A stretch of DNA of 64,000 nucleotides from Streptomyces atroolivaceus (GCF_000717025.1 NZ_JNXG01000022.1:12659-76658); one strand, 5' to 3'. Numbered from the stretch's first letter, positions 40,777-52,267 are shown. Translations and numbers: made by a program. The notes: generated from the sequence alone by a model not told the origin.

Positions 40777-42852
40777 CTACGGATTTCGTAGGTCGACCTC
40801 TCCTTGCTCAGCAGCCTGACCGTCCTCGTCGAGCAGTCTGTCGGCCGCCGCACGGTGCAACCGGGCCGCAGCCGGATCCCCGAGGCGGTCCAGGGTGTCC
40901 GCCAGCCTGATCTCCAGCGCGGCCTGCAGTCGCACGTCACCCGCACGGCCGGCCAGTCCGACCGCCTCCCGGCAGGTGTGGAGCGATTCCTGCGGTCTGC
41001 CCGCGTACTCCTGCACCCGCGCGGCCTCACTGAGCGCCCGCGCCTGGGCCGGGACGTCCCCGAGCCTGCGGTGGCCCGCGGCCGCCGCCCGCCAGTTGCG
41101 CAGGGCCTCGCCGTAGCGCCCGGCGTAGGTGTGGACCGCTCCGAGCCGCCCGTACAGCCTCGCCTCGTCGGCCCGCTCCCCCTGCGAGAGCCGCTGCGCC
41201 AGAGCCCTGCCGTACCAGTCGGAGGCCCGGTTGTAGTCCCCCAGTTCCGCGTATGCGCCGCCTGCGGATTCCATGGCCCTGCCGGTCGCGTAGAGGTCGT
41301 TCGCCGCGCGTCCCGCGTCCAGCGCGGCCCGGTAGCGGGCCAGCGCCTCTCGCGTACGGCCGGTCCTGGCGTCCAGGTCGGCGAGGTTGAGCAGGGCGGC
41401 GGCCTTCTCCCTGGGCAGGTCGCGGCGCTCCGCCACGTCGAGGACCAGGCCGTGCAGCCCGTACAGCACGGGCGCGGCCTCCTCGGTGCCCCGGTGCGCT
41501 GCGAGGGCGCGGACCAGCGCGGCGACCAGCCGGCGGGCGAGGGTGTCCAGTCCCCCGTCGCTCACCGCCGCTCGGGCGGAGGCCAGCAGCGCCGGCTCAC
41601 GGATCCGCAGCCACTCGGCGGCGGACCCCGGATCGGGGAAGCGCAGCGAGCGCGGCAGCCCGGCGAGCCGGCGGCGGGCCGGGGAGTCCTCCGGATCGGT
41701 GACGGCACGGCAGGCCTGGAGCCGGCGCACGGTCCGCTCCAGCATCCTGGCCCGGGCCAGCTGGATCTCGGCGGGCCGCTCCTGCTCCTCCAGCACGGCG
41801 CGCACCAGCGGTGCCAGACATCCGGGCACCTCGTACTGCGGCACCCTGGCGCCGTTCGTCCTGAGCAGTCCGAACCGGACGAAGTCGTCCAGGGTCGTCC
41901 GGGCGGCCGACACCGAGCATCCGGCCAGCGCGGATGCGGTGTGGGCGTCGGCGAGCCCGGCGGGCGCGAGTGCGAGCAGCCGCAGTATCCGGGCGGCGGC
42001 CGGTGGCAGCGACTCGTGGACCAGCCGGAAGACGCGGGCCAACGGCCGTGCGGCGGCGGGCTGTTCAGGGTCGTCCTGCCGGTCGCGCAGTTGCTTGGCC
42101 ACGTCGGCGACCGACGCGCCGGGCCGGGCTGCGAGCCAGCCCGCCACCAGGGTGAGTGCGGCGGGCTGCCCCCCGCACTCCTCCGCGAGCGTCTCGGCGG
42201 TCCGCGGGTCGACCGTGACGCGGACCTGGCCGATGGCGCGGGCTAGCAGCTGCACGGCGGATCCCGTGTCCAGTCCGCCGATGGTGCACGGGCGGACGCC
42301 GGGGATTCCGGTGAGCGGGCCGGTCGCGGTGGCGACGACCAGGCAGTCCGGGTTGTCCGGCAGCAGGGGATCGACCTGCTGGGCGTCCACCGCGTCGTCG
42401 AGCAGGATCAGCGCGCGTCGTCCGGCGAACGCCTCGCGGACCATCTCGGAGAGTTCGTCCTCGTCGGCTCCGGGCGGAGCCTTGACGTGGAGCAGGTCCA
42501 GAAGTGCGCGCGCGGTGCGCTCCGGCGGGACGCGTTCACCTTCCGGTTCGGTGAGGGAGATCCGGAACACCCCGTCGGGGTAGTCACCCGGTTCCGCGAG
42601 CCTTCGGGCGAGTTCGGAGGCGAGAGCCGTGCGTCCGGATCCGGGCCGGCCGGCGATCAGCAGGACCCGGGCACGGGCCGCTTTGCGGCCGGCCAGGGTG
42701 TCCAGGCCCGCGCGCTCGATGTCCTCCTGAAGGGCTCTCAACTCGCGTTCACGGCCGAAGAACTGAGGCAGTGTCACATCCGGCGGCTCCTTGGCTCCCG
42801 CCGTCCCCGCCGCTTCGGCCGGGCCGCTGGTGTCCACCGCCTGATCGGTCAC
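40777..42852 (-). CDS. STAND NTPase with tetratricopeptide repeats
   Basis: A 691-residue putative signalling ATPase. The NB-ARC/STAND module opens PPDVTLPQFFGRERELRALQ and has the P-loop IAGRPGSGRTALASELARRL, where Arg replaces the Walker Lys. ALILLDDAVDAQQVDPLLP is Walker B, followed by a GxP-type ALTLVAGWLA region and a winged helix. The C-terminal ~250 residues are TPR units (LLNLADLDARTGRTREALAR, AYAELGDYNRASDWYGRAL). No DNA-binding or effector domain is visible, so it resembles the core of AfsR/NACHT-like regulators without the output part. GTG at 42852 has GGAG eight bases upstream. Confidence 0.85.
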   Translation of the reverse strand: MTDQAVDTSGPAEAAGTAGAKEPPDVTLPQFFGRERELRALQEDIERAGLDTLAGRKAARARVLLIAGRPGSGRTALASELARRLAEPGDYPDGVFRISLTEPEGERVPPERTARALLDLLHVKAPPGADEDELSEMVREAFAGRRALILLDDAVDAQQVDPLLPDNPDCLVVATATGPLTGIPGVRPCTIGGLDTGSAVQLLARAIGQVRVTVDPRTAETLAEECGGQPAALTLVAGWLAARPGASVADVAKQLRDRQDDPEQPAAARPLARVFRLVHESLPPAAARILRLLALAPAGLADAHTASALAGCSVSAARTTLDDFVRFGLLRTNGARVPQYEVPGCLAPLVRAVLEEQERPAEIQLARARMLERTVRRLQACRAVTDPEDSPARRRLAGLPRSLRFPDPGSAAEWLRIREPALLASARAAVSDGGLDTLARRLVAALVRALAAHRGTEEAAPVLYGLHGLVLDVAERRDLPREKAAALLNLADLDARTGRTREALARYRAALDAGRAANDLYATGRAMESAGGAYAELGDYNRASDWYGRALAQRLSQGERADEARLYGRLGAVHTYAGRYGEALRNWRAAAAGHRRLGDVPAQARALSEAARVQEYAGRPQESLHTCREAVGLAGRAGDVRLQAALEIRLADTLDRLGDPAAARLHRAAADRLLDEDGQAAEQGEVDLRNP

Positions 42853-43187
42853 GGGCCACGCTCCACTTCGCTGCACGCGGTTGCCCGCCGGAACTCCGGT
42901 CGGGGCCTTTCGAGCGTAGTTCAGTGGTGCGGACGATCACGGCCGAGCGCGGCGGACACGTCCCTCGATCGGATCAACCTTTCGTACGATCAGCCTTCTG
43001 TCGGCCCTACGTCGGACCACCCGACCGCGAGACGGGGACGGACCGGCCGACCGGGGACGGACCGGCCGACGGCGACGGACCGGCCGCTGCGGGCGACCGC
43101 GGACCGGCCGTGCGGCTGCCGCCCGTCCCACCCGGGCCGCCGAACGGCGGGCCGGGGTGGGCAGGCGGCGAGGGCGGACGGGCCGGG
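42853..43187. other. 335-base intergenic region upstream of the STAND gene
   Basis: The part near 42950-43010 is relatively AT-rich and probably holds the STAND gene promoter. The remainder carries a short tandem GC repeat (43034-43086). I see no gene here. Confidence 0.5.
43034..43086. repeat. short tandem repeat, 19-base period
   Basis: GGGGACGGACCGGCCGAC occurs at 43034-43051 and 43053-43070, and GACGGACCGGCCG again at 43074-43086. It is non-coding and of unknown role. Confidence 0.7.
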
Positions 43188-43814
43188 TCAGGCCTCGAAC
43201 GGGCGGGCCGGCCAGGGCGCCTCGGCCGGGCGGAGCGAGTCCACGCCGTCTCCCGCGAGCACCGCGGTGAGCGACAGGACGCCCACGACCAGGCAGTTGT
43301 TGTGCAGGTCACCGGCGAGCACACCCCGTACGAGCTCCTGGAGGGGCACCCGTGCCTGCTCCATGTCGGCCTCCTCCTCGGAGACCTCGAAGCGCGCGCC
43401 CTCGGCCTCGGAGAGGTCCCGGGCGAGGAAGATGCGCACGGCCTCGTCGCAGCCACCGGGCGTGGTGTAGACGTCGGTCAGCACCCGCCAGTCCTCGGCC
43501 TTGACGTGGGCCTCCTCGTAGAGCTCGCGCTGCGCCGCGTGCAGCGGGTTCTCGCCGGGGACGTCGAGCAGTCCCGCCGGGATCTCCCACAGCTTGTGGC
43601 GCACCGGGTGCCGGTACTGCCGCAGGACGAGGACCCGGCCGTCCGCGTCGAGCGCGAGCACGGCCACGGAACCGGGGTGGACCTGGTAGTCCCGGCCGTG
43701 GACGCTGCCGTCGGGCATCACCACGTCGTCGGTGCGGACGCTGGTCTTGTTACCGGTGAAGGGGGTCACCGTCGCGGTGACCTGCCACTCCTCGGGCGTG
43801 TCCTGGAAACCCAT
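43188..43814 (-). CDS. Nudix hydrolase, ADP-ribose pyrophosphatase-like
   Basis: Hydrolyses nucleoside diphosphate sugars such as ADP-ribose. The 208-residue protein shows the ADPRase layout: an N-terminal swapped strand region, VLALDADGRVLVLRQYRHPV, then the Nudix helix GLLDVPGENPLHAAQREL-YEEAHV. The glycine near the end of the box (EE-x-G) is His here, and the spacing G-x6-E is that of actinobacterial relatives. VYTTPGGCDEAVRIFLARDL follows as in family members. ATG at 43814 has GGGAGG upstream. It is downstream of pyrG on the same strand with a terminator between. Confidence 0.9.
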   Translation of the reverse strand: MGFQDTPEEWQVTATVTPFTGNKTSVRTDDVVMPDGSVHGRDYQVHPGSVAVLALDADGRVLVLRQYRHPVRHKLWEIPAGLLDVPGENPLHAAQRELYEEAHVKAEDWRVLTDVYTTPGGCDEAVRIFLARDLSEAEGARFEVSEEEADMEQARVPLQELVRGVLAGDLHNNCLVVGVLSLTAVLAGDGVDSLRPAEAPWPARPFEA

Positions 43815-43840
43815 GTACGTCCTCCCACGAACAAACAGAA

Positions 43841-43878
43841 ACCGGGGCACGCATCCCGTGAAGGATCCGTACCCCGGT
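43841..43878 (-). terminator. terminator after pyrG
   Basis: ACCGGGGcACG pairs with CGTACCCCGGT (one mismatch) across a 16-base loop, just beyond the pyrG stop and before the Nudix gene. Confidence 0.75.
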
Positions 43879-43892
43879 CAACCGTATCGCTC

Positions 43893-45563
<1,671 letters not shown>

Positions 45564-46001
45564 AGCCAAAGGGGGCTCCCGTGGTCGCGATAGTGAGGTG
45601 CGTGCCGGCATGCCGTACGGAGATTTCCGGAGGTGCCGTCGCTGCGGTTCGGGGGCCTCGTCCACTGTCGGGACGACCACCGGTCCACGGGCTACCAGGG
45701 TAACAGCGACGAAGGGAGGCCGCTTCCGGCCATGCCTCCGCCGAAGTGGGCACAAGATCACCATGTCCGTTTCAGGTCCCACCCATTCGCGGGAGGCCGG
45801 GGACGGACAACTTGCGGACAGGCGCGCGGATCCCCCGAGTGCGTCGTATCCTGCTCGGACACTCGCTGCCGAGTTGGCCGGCCCAGCGGCTCCACCCCAG
45901 CCCGCTCACCCGCGCAAGAGCTCGTCGGTTCTACTACAACGACCCCTTGACCAGCAGTAAGCGCCCTGCGGGGCGACATGGCCGTTCGACTGGAGACGCA
46001 C
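45564..46001. other. 438-base divergent intergenic region
   Basis: Lies between pyrG and the GH15 gene. It presumably carries both promoters; no riboswitch-like structure or extra gene was recognised. An in-frame ATG at 45978 reads into the GH15 gene, but the GGAG-supported GTG at 46002 is better. Confidence 0.5.
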
Positions 46002-47804
46002 GTGGCCGGGCGCATCGAGGATTACGCACTCATCGGAGACATGCAGACCGCAGCCCTGGTCTGCCGGGACGGCACAGCGGACTGGCTGTGCCTGCCCCGT
46101 TTCGATTCACACGCAATTTTCGCCGGACTTCTCGGCACCGAGGAGAACGGTTTCTGGCGGCTGGGCCCCGCCCGTCCGGAAGGGGCTGAACCCCCGGCGG
46201 CGGACCGGCGCCGCTACCGCGGCGACTCCCTCGTCCTGGAATCGGAGTGGGACACCCCCCGCGGCACGGTCCGCGTGACGGATTTCATGCCGCCGCGTGA
46301 CGGTGCCCCCCAGCTGATCCGCATCGTGGAGGGCGTGAGCGGCCGCGTTCCGATGCGCTCCGAACTGCGGATGAGGTTCAGCTACGGGCGGGTCACCCCC
46401 TGGGTGCACAAGGTCGACGGCCGCACGGTCGCCGTCGCGGGACCCGACTCGGTGTGGCTGGACACGGACGCGGAGACGTACGGCCAGAATCTGACGACGT
46501 ACTCGGACTTCACGGTGGCGCCCGGCGACCGGATCGCGTTCACCATCAGCTGGCAGCCCTCGCACCACGAGCCGCCCGCCACGCCTGAGCCCGAGACCTC
46601 CCTGGAGGCGACGGAGAACTTCTGGCGCGAGTGGGTCGAGCAGTGCACGTACCACGGCCCCTACAGGGAGGCGGTCGTCCGCTCCCTGATCACGCTGAAG
46701 GCGCTCACCTACGCGCCCACCGGCGGCATCGTGGCGGCCCCCACCACCTCGCTGCCCGAGGACATCGGCGGCTCGCGCAACTGGGACTACCGGTACACCT
46801 GGCTGCGGGACGCGGCGATCACACTCTCCTCCCTGCTGCGCACGGGGTACCGCGAGGAGGCCCGCGCATGGCGCGAGTGGCTGCTGCGGGCCGTCGCGGG
46901 CGACCCGGAGAACCTGCAGATCATGTACGGCATCGCGGGTGAGCGGGAGCTCGGCGAGGCGGAGCTGGACTGGCTGCCCGGTTACGAGAACTCCGCCCCG
47001 GTCCGGGTCGGCAACGGCGCGGCGAACCAGCTCCAGCTCGACGTGTACGGCGAGGTCACCGAGGCGCTGCACCTGGCGCACATGACGGGGCTGACGCGCA
47101 ACGACTACGCGATGGGGCTCCAGCTCAAGCTGATCACCTATCTGGAGAAGCACTGGGAGGAGCCGGACGAGGGCATCTGGGAGGTGCGCGGGCCGCGCCG
47201 GCACTTCGTGCACTCCAAGGTCATGGCCTGGGTCGCCGTCGACCGCACGATCAAGCTGATCGAGTCCGGGGACGCGGAGGGGCCGCTGGAGCGGTGGCAC
47301 CAGTTGCGGGAGGACATCCACCGTGACGTCTGCGAGCGGGGCTACGACCCCGAACGCAACACCTTCACCCAGTCCTACGGGTCCCAGGAGCTGGACGCGT
47401 CCCTGCTGCTGATTCCCCAGATGGGTTTCCTGCCTCCCGACGACAAGCGCGTCATCGGCACGATCGAGGCGATCCAGCGGGAGCTGTCCACGGAGGACGG
47501 TTTCGTCCTGCGGTACCCCACCGAGGGCGACGACGCGGGCGTCGACGGGCTGGAGGGGGACGAGGGCGCGTTCCTGGCCTGCTCGTTCTGGCTGGCGGAC
47601 GACCTGGCGATGATCGGCCGGGTCGACGAGGCCCGCCGGCTCTTCGAGAAGCTGCTGTCCCTCCGCAACGACCTCGGTCTGCTGGCCGAGGAATGGGACT
47701 CAGGCCTCCAGCGCCAGGTGGGGAACTTCCCCCAGGCGTTCAGCCACGTGCCGCTGATCGACACGGCGCTGCGGCTGACGGCCAGCGGGGCGTACGTCGG
47801 CTGA
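46002..47804 (+). CDS. glycoside hydrolase family 15 protein (trehalase/glucoamylase-like)
   Basis: Cytosolic GH15 enzyme of 600 residues. An N-terminal beta-sandwich (RIEDYALIGDMQTAALVCRD, WLCLPRFDSHAIFAGLLG) precedes the (alpha/alpha)6 barrel with SRNWDYRYTWLRDAAITL and the catalytic-acid region LLAEEWDSGLQRQVGNFPQAF. Actinobacterial relatives of this architecture include trehalases, and glucoamylase activity is the alternative. There is no signal peptide. GTG at 46002 has GGAG six bases upstream. Confidence 0.92.
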   Translation: MAGRIEDYALIGDMQTAALVCRDGTADWLCLPRFDSHAIFAGLLGTEENGFWRLGPARPEGAEPPAADRRRYRGDSLVLESEWDTPRGTVRVTDFMPPRDGAPQLIRIVEGVSGRVPMRSELRMRFSYGRVTPWVHKVDGRTVAVAGPDSVWLDTDAETYGQNLTTYSDFTVAPGDRIAFTISWQPSHHEPPATPEPETSLEATENFWREWVEQCTYHGPYREAVVRSLITLKALTYAPTGGIVAAPTTSLPEDIGGSRNWDYRYTWLRDAAITLSSLLRTGYREEARAWREWLLRAVAGDPENLQIMYGIAGERELGEAELDWLPGYENSAPVRVGNGAANQLQLDVYGEVTEALHLAHMTGLTRNDYAMGLQLKLITYLEKHWEEPDEGIWEVRGPRRHFVHSKVMAWVAVDRTIKLIESGDAEGPLERWHQLREDIHRDVCERGYDPERNTFTQSYGSQELDASLLLIPQMGFLPPDDKRVIGTIEAIQRELSTEDGFVLRYPTEGDDAGVDGLEGDEGAFLACSFWLADDLAMIGRVDEARRLFEKLLSLRNDLGLLAEEWDSGLQRQVGNFPQAFSHVPLIDTALRLTASGAYVG

Positions 47805-47902
47805 TCCCGGGGGGGCGTGGCAGGACACCTCAGGAACGGCCGATGTCCACGGCCGGACCTACGATGGAAAGGTCCTGTCACGCCCTGCGAAGGGGGCACA
47901 GA

Positions 47903-49300
47903 ATGACGCCCCGTACCCCTCCGACGGACACCGCACCGGCCGGGCTCCGTGCCGGTTTCGAAGGTGCCGTCCATGTCCCCGGTGACCCGGGCTACGACGA
48001 GGCCCGTACCGTCTTCAACAGCATGATCGACCGCAGACCCGCGGTGGTGGCGCAGTGTTCCTCCGAGGCGGATGTCGCGCGGGCGCTGCGCTTCGCACGC
48101 GACCAGGGCCTGGAGATCGCCGTGCGCGGGGGCGGTCACAGCGTGGCGGGCATGGCGCTGAGCGAGGGCGGTCTGGTCATCGACCTGCGCCGGATGCGTG
48201 CGGTGGAGGTCGACGGGAACGCCCGCTCGGCCCGCGTGGGCGGCGGCGCCACCATGAGCGACCTGGACCGGGCCACCCAGCCGTACGCCCTGGCGACCAC
48301 GGGTGGGCGGGTCTCCACCACCGGCGTCGGCGGCTTCACGCTGGGCGGCGGCTCGGGGTGGCTCGAGCGCGCCTTCGGACTCGCCTGTGACAATCTGCTG
48401 GCCGCCGACCTGGTGACGGCGGACGGCGGCACCGTACACACGAGCGCCGAGGAGAACCCGGAGCTGTTCTGGGCCCTGCACGGCGGCGGCGGCAACTTCG
48501 GTGTGGTCACCTCGCTGACGCTGCGGCTGCACGATCTGCCCGCGATGAGCATGGCGCTGCTCCTCCTCCGCCCCGAGAACGGCCCGGAGGCGGTCCGTAC
48601 GTACCGGGACGTGATGGAGTCCGCCCCGGACGCGGCGGGAGGCGCCTGCATCTACATCACCGGACCGCCCGAGGAGTGGGTGCCCGAGGCCCTGGTGGGC
48701 CGGCTCGTGTGCGCGGTCCTGGTCACGTACGCCGGTACGGAGGCGGAGCTGCGCGACGTGGCGGCTCCCCTGCTGGCGCTGGAGCGCGAGGCGGAGATGA
48801 TCGACGCGATCGACTACGCGGACCTGCAGTGCATGCTCGACGACCCGCCCGGCATGCGGAACTACTGGTCGGCGGAGTATCTGGACGGCTTCCCCGACGA
48901 GGCCGTTGCCGCCTTCTGCGCCGGCGCCGCCACGATGCCCGTTTCCTCCGGTTCGCAGCACGTGCTGTTCCCGATGGGCGGCGCGGTGGCCCGGGGGCCG
49001 GCCGACTACCCGCTGCCCTGGCGTTCCTCCCCGTGGGCGGTCCATCCGTTCGGGGTCTGGGAGAGCGAGAGGGACGACGAGCAGGCCAAGGAGTGGGTAC
49101 GCCGGGTGCGTGCATCCGTGATGCCGTGGGCCGGCGGGGCGGTGTACCTCAACTTCATCGGCCGCGAGGGCCAGGAACGGGTCGTCGCGGGATTCGGGGA
49201 GCGCGCGTACGAGCGGCTGTCCCGCGTCAAGGCACGCTACGACCCGGACAACGTCTTCCACCTGAACCACAACGTCAAGCCGGCTGTCGCCGTGGTGTGA
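47903..49300 (+). CDS. FAD-binding oxidoreductase (berberine-bridge/VAO type)
   Basis: Flavoprotein of 465 residues. The PP-loop motif IAVRGGGHSVAGMALSEGG carries the histidine that usually bonds covalently to FAD. TTGGRVSTTGVGGFTLGGG and GLACDNLLAADLVTADGG follow; the cysteine in GLACDN might make a second covalent link, uncertain. The C-terminal BBE-like segment RYDPDNVFHLNHNVKP is present. ATG at 47903 has AAGGGGG six bases upstream. It lies after the GH15 gene and before a PucR regulator, but substrate is unknown. No signal peptide. Confidence 0.9.
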   Translation: MTPRTPPTDTAPAGLRAGFEGAVHVPGDPGYDEARTVFNSMIDRRPAVVAQCSSEADVARALRFARDQGLEIAVRGGGHSVAGMALSEGGLVIDLRRMRAVEVDGNARSARVGGGATMSDLDRATQPYALATTGGRVSTTGVGGFTLGGGSGWLERAFGLACDNLLAADLVTADGGTVHTSAEENPELFWALHGGGGNFGVVTSLTLRLHDLPAMSMALLLLRPENGPEAVRTYRDVMESAPDAAGGACIYITGPPEEWVPEALVGRLVCAVLVTYAGTEAELRDVAAPLLALEREAEMIDAIDYADLQCMLDDPPGMRNYWSAEYLDGFPDEAVAAFCAGAATMPVSSGSQHVLFPMGGAVARGPADYPLPWRSSPWAVHPFGVWESERDDEQAKEWVRRVRASVMPWAGGAVYLNFIGREGQERVVAGFGERAYERLSRVKARYDPDNVFHLNHNVKPAVAVV

Positions 49301-49406
49301 CGTGCCCGGTCGGGGCCGGTAACTTCCTGACCGGGGGCGTTCGCGCCCCGCGGACACGAAGGCACGAGCGCGGACGCGCGGACACGGAAGCACGAGGCCG
49401 GAGCCG

Positions 49407-51035
49407 GTGGAGACAGAGGGCGGGATCACCGTGCGGCGGGCGCTGGAGCTGCCGGGGCTGCGCGGTGGAGTCCCGGAGGTACTGACCGGCGCCGACCGGC
49501 TGGGGCGTACGGTGCGCTGGGTGCACGCCGGTGAGGCGCCGAACATCCCCGCCCTCCTCAAGGGCGGGGAGCTGCTGCTCACGACGGGGCTCGGCCTCGG
49601 GTCCCGGCCGGCCGACCAGCGCGCCTTCGTCCGCAAGCTGGCCGACCGCGGCATCGCCGCCCTCGTCGTGGAGCTCGGCCCGCGCTTCGACCGGCTGCCC
49701 GCGGCGATCGTCGATGCGGCCCGGACGGCGGGCCTGCCGCTCGTCCAGCTGCACCGGGAGGTGCCGTTCGTGGCGGTGACCGAGGAGATCCACACCGAGA
49801 TCGTCAACGGCCACTACGCCCTGCTCCAACGGGCGGAGGAGGTACACCGCCGATGTACGCAGGCGGTGCTCGCCGGCGGCGGTGTTCCGCAGGTCCTGGG
49901 GATCCTGGCGGACTTCGCCGCCAACCCCGTCTTCCTGGAGACTCCGGACGGCCGGCTGCTGTTCGCCGCCGGGACCGGGACCGGGCCGGTGGGCGCCGGC
50001 CCGTTGCAGGTCTGGGAGAGCCTCCGCGGGGCTCGCGCCGCCCGCGAGGCGCCACCGGCGGGCGCTGTCCTGGTCGAGGTGCCGGGAGGGGGCCCGGGGG
50101 CCGGTGCCGTGCGGGCCCGTCTGGTGCTGCTCGCCGTGTCGGGCCCTCTGGTGGCGGTGCACCGGATGGCGGCCGAGCGGGCGGCTGGCATCCTGGCGGT
50201 CGTACTGATGCAGGCCCGCCAGGAGGAGGAGGTGGCGGCGCGGGGACGCGGTGACTTCCTCACGGATCTCGCCGAGGGGAGGATCGCTCCCGAGGACGCT
50301 CCCGCGCAGGCCGGTGTCCTGGGGTTCCGGCCGGGCGGGGACCCTCTGCTGCCGGTGGTGATGCGGCTCGCCCCCGAGTCGGCGCCGTCGGGGAGCTGGG
50401 CCGTGCTGGCCAGGGCCGTGGCGGATGAGCTCTCGGCGGTGGGCGTACCGGTGCTGGTGGGGGTACGCCCGGTGGAGGGCAGGGTTCCGCTGTTGCTGGC
50501 GCTGCGCCCGGGAACCACACGCACGGCGCTCGCGGACCGGGTGGCGGCGGCGCTACGGGCCGGGGCCGGGCGTGCGGGCCTGGAGCGGGCCGGGGACCGC
50601 ACGCCGGTCGTGGTGGTGGTCGGGGCCGCCGGGGGCTGGGCTGCGGCCGGCGCGGCACTACGGCACGCGGCGGAGGCGGCGACGGCCGCCCACGGGCTCG
50701 GGGAACGCCCCTGGTACGACGCGCGCCGCCTGGACATCGATCTGCTGCTGTGGCGGATGCGGGACCATCCGGACCTCGCGTCCTTCGTGGACCGGGCGAT
50801 CGGCCCGCTGCGCGAGCACGACCGGACGTCGCGCCCCGCCCTGCTGCCCACTCTGGAGGCGTACCTCGCCCATGCCGGACGCAAGGCGGAAGCCGCACGC
50901 GAACTCCATCTGAACCGCCAGACGCTCTACAACCGGCTGGCCCGCATCGGCGAGCTGCTCGGCACCGACCTGGACGATCCGGAGTCGGTGCTGGCCCTGA
51001 GCCTGGCCCTGCGGGCGCGCCGCCACATCCGGTGA
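49407..51035 (+). CDS. PucR-family transcriptional regulator
   Basis: A 542-residue regulator with an N-terminal PucR domain (LGRTVRWVHAGEAPNIPALL, GGELLLTTGLGLGSRP), a GGDEF-like central region and a C-terminal helix-turn-helix of the PucR_HTH type (YLAHAGRKAEAARELHLNRQ, TLYNRLARIGELLG). These proteins sense purine or amino-acid-like metabolites. GTG at 49407 is used; GTG at 49431 with GAGGG upstream is an equally good start. The upstream flavin oxidase 106 bases away may be a target, by position only. Confidence 0.9.
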   Translation: METEGGITVRRALELPGLRGGVPEVLTGADRLGRTVRWVHAGEAPNIPALLKGGELLLTTGLGLGSRPADQRAFVRKLADRGIAALVVELGPRFDRLPAAIVDAARTAGLPLVQLHREVPFVAVTEEIHTEIVNGHYALLQRAEEVHRRCTQAVLAGGGVPQVLGILADFAANPVFLETPDGRLLFAAGTGTGPVGAGPLQVWESLRGARAAREAPPAGAVLVEVPGGGPGAGAVRARLVLLAVSGPLVAVHRMAAERAAGILAVVLMQARQEEEVAARGRGDFLTDLAEGRIAPEDAPAQAGVLGFRPGGDPLLPVVMRLAPESAPSGSWAVLARAVADELSAVGVPVLVGVRPVEGRVPLLLALRPGTTRTALADRVAAALRAGAGRAGLERAGDRTPVVVVVGAAGGWAAAGAALRHAAEAATAAHGLGERPWYDARRLDIDLLLWRMRDHPDLASFVDRAIGPLREHDRTSRPALLPTLEAYLAHAGRKAEAARELHLNRQTLYNRLARIGELLGTDLDDPESVLALSLALRARRHIR

Positions 51036-51039
51036 GGGG

Positions 51040-52116
51040 TCAGGCGCGTGCTGCCGCCGGGGGCTGCGCCAACTCGTCGTAGACGGAGAGCACATGGGCG
51101 ATCGTGTCGTCCTCGCTCGGCCAGCCGGCGGCCTGTGCGCGCCCCGATTCGGCGAGCCGCTCCCGCCGTCCGGGGTCGCCGAGGAGACGTACGACAGCAC
51201 CGGCCAGCGCCTCCGCGTCCCCCTGGGGAACCAGCTCGGCCGCGTCGCCCACGAGCTCCGGCAGCCCGTCGGCGCGGGCCGCGACCAGCGGGATGCCGAG
51301 CCGCAGCGCCTCCTGGGCGAGCAGCGGCCCGCCCTCCCCGCCGCCGGCCACCACGGCGAGGTCGGCGGCGGCGAGGAGCTCACCGACCTCGTCCGGCCCG
51401 CCGGCGAGGACGACGGGCAGTCCCTCCGCCGCGATCCGGCGCCGCAGGGCACCGGATCGGGGCCCCTCCCCCACGACAGCCAGCAGGGGCACGGGGTCCA
51501 GCACGCTCCACCCGCGCGCCGCGTCCAGCAGCGTGTCGTGACCGTGCTGGGCCACCGACACGAGCAACGGCCTTCCGACAGCGCCCAGTTCGGCGCGGGT
51601 CTTGCCGTCGTCCGATGCACCGGGGAAGCGGAGCGCGGGGATCGCGGCAGGCGCGAGCCGGGCGTCCCGGGCCCCCCGGCGGCGGGCCCGGTCGACCAGA
51701 TCCCACGAGGTGCCCAGCACCACGGCGGCCGCGCGGGCGGCCCTCCGCTCCAACAGCCGCAGCAGCCGGCCGCGGGCACCCTCGGCTCGGGCGCGGGTGT
51801 GCCAGGTCACGACCAGCGGGGTGCCCCGGCCGCTGAGCGCGATCCCGGCGCGTACCGCGGCGTGCAGCCCGTGGGCGTGGACGATGTCCGCCCCGGCACA
51901 GGCGGTACGGAGCGCGGCGACGGCCGCGGGGTCACTGCGCCGGGGCACCGCGACGTAGCGGGCGCCCGGCGCCGGCAGGCCGTGGGCGCGGGAACCGGCG
52001 GGGGCGCAGACGGTGACCTGCACGCCTCGGGCGACCAGACCTGCGGCGAGCGAGCTGACATGAGCGCTGCTTCCGGCACCGCCGCCCAGGACTTGGACCG
52101 TACGCAGCTGTGACAC
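51040..52116 (-). CDS. GT4-type glycosyltransferase
   Basis: GT-B fold enzyme of 358 residues. The acceptor domain begins VQVLGGGAGSSAHVSSLAAG; DIVHAHGLHAAVRAGIAL and VVTWHTRA are typical. The donor domain has VVAGGGEGGPLLAQEALRLG, where the usual E-x7-E is partly kept. GTG at 52116 has GGAG nine bases upstream. It is convergent with the PucR gene (stops four bases apart) and downstream of recN, separated by a terminator. The acceptor is unknown. Confidence 0.88.
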   Translation of the reverse strand: MSQLRTVQVLGGGAGSSAHVSSLAAGLVARGVQVTVCAPAGSRAHGLPAPGARYVAVPRRSDPAAVAALRTACAGADIVHAHGLHAAVRAGIALSGRGTPLVVTWHTRARAEGARGRLLRLLERRAARAAAVVLGTSWDLVDRARRRGARDARLAPAAIPALRFPGASDDGKTRAELGAVGRPLLVSVAQHGHDTLLDAARGWSVLDPVPLLAVVGEGPRSGALRRRIAAEGLPVVLAGGPDEVGELLAAADLAVVAGGGEGGPLLAQEALRLGIPLVAARADGLPELVGDAAELVPQGDAEALAGAVVRLLGDPGRRERLAESGRAQAAGWPSEDDTIAHVLSVYDELAQPPAAARA

Positions 52117-52233
52117 GTTGATTGGCTCCCGGGGCTCCCGAGTCGGCGGTATGTACAGCGCCAAGGATGCCAGTCCGTACGCACGTTCCGGCACCGACGA
52201 AACGTTCTTCCCCTCGTCGCGTCGGCAGCGGGA

Positions 52234-52267
52234 CCGCCCGACTCACTCGTAGGAGTGAGGCGGGCGG
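52234..52267 (-). terminator. terminator after recN
   Basis: CCGCCCG-a-CTCACTC pairs with GAGTGAG-g-CGGGCGG around a four-base loop, one internal mismatch. It lies 24 bases beyond the recN stop. Confidence 0.85.
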
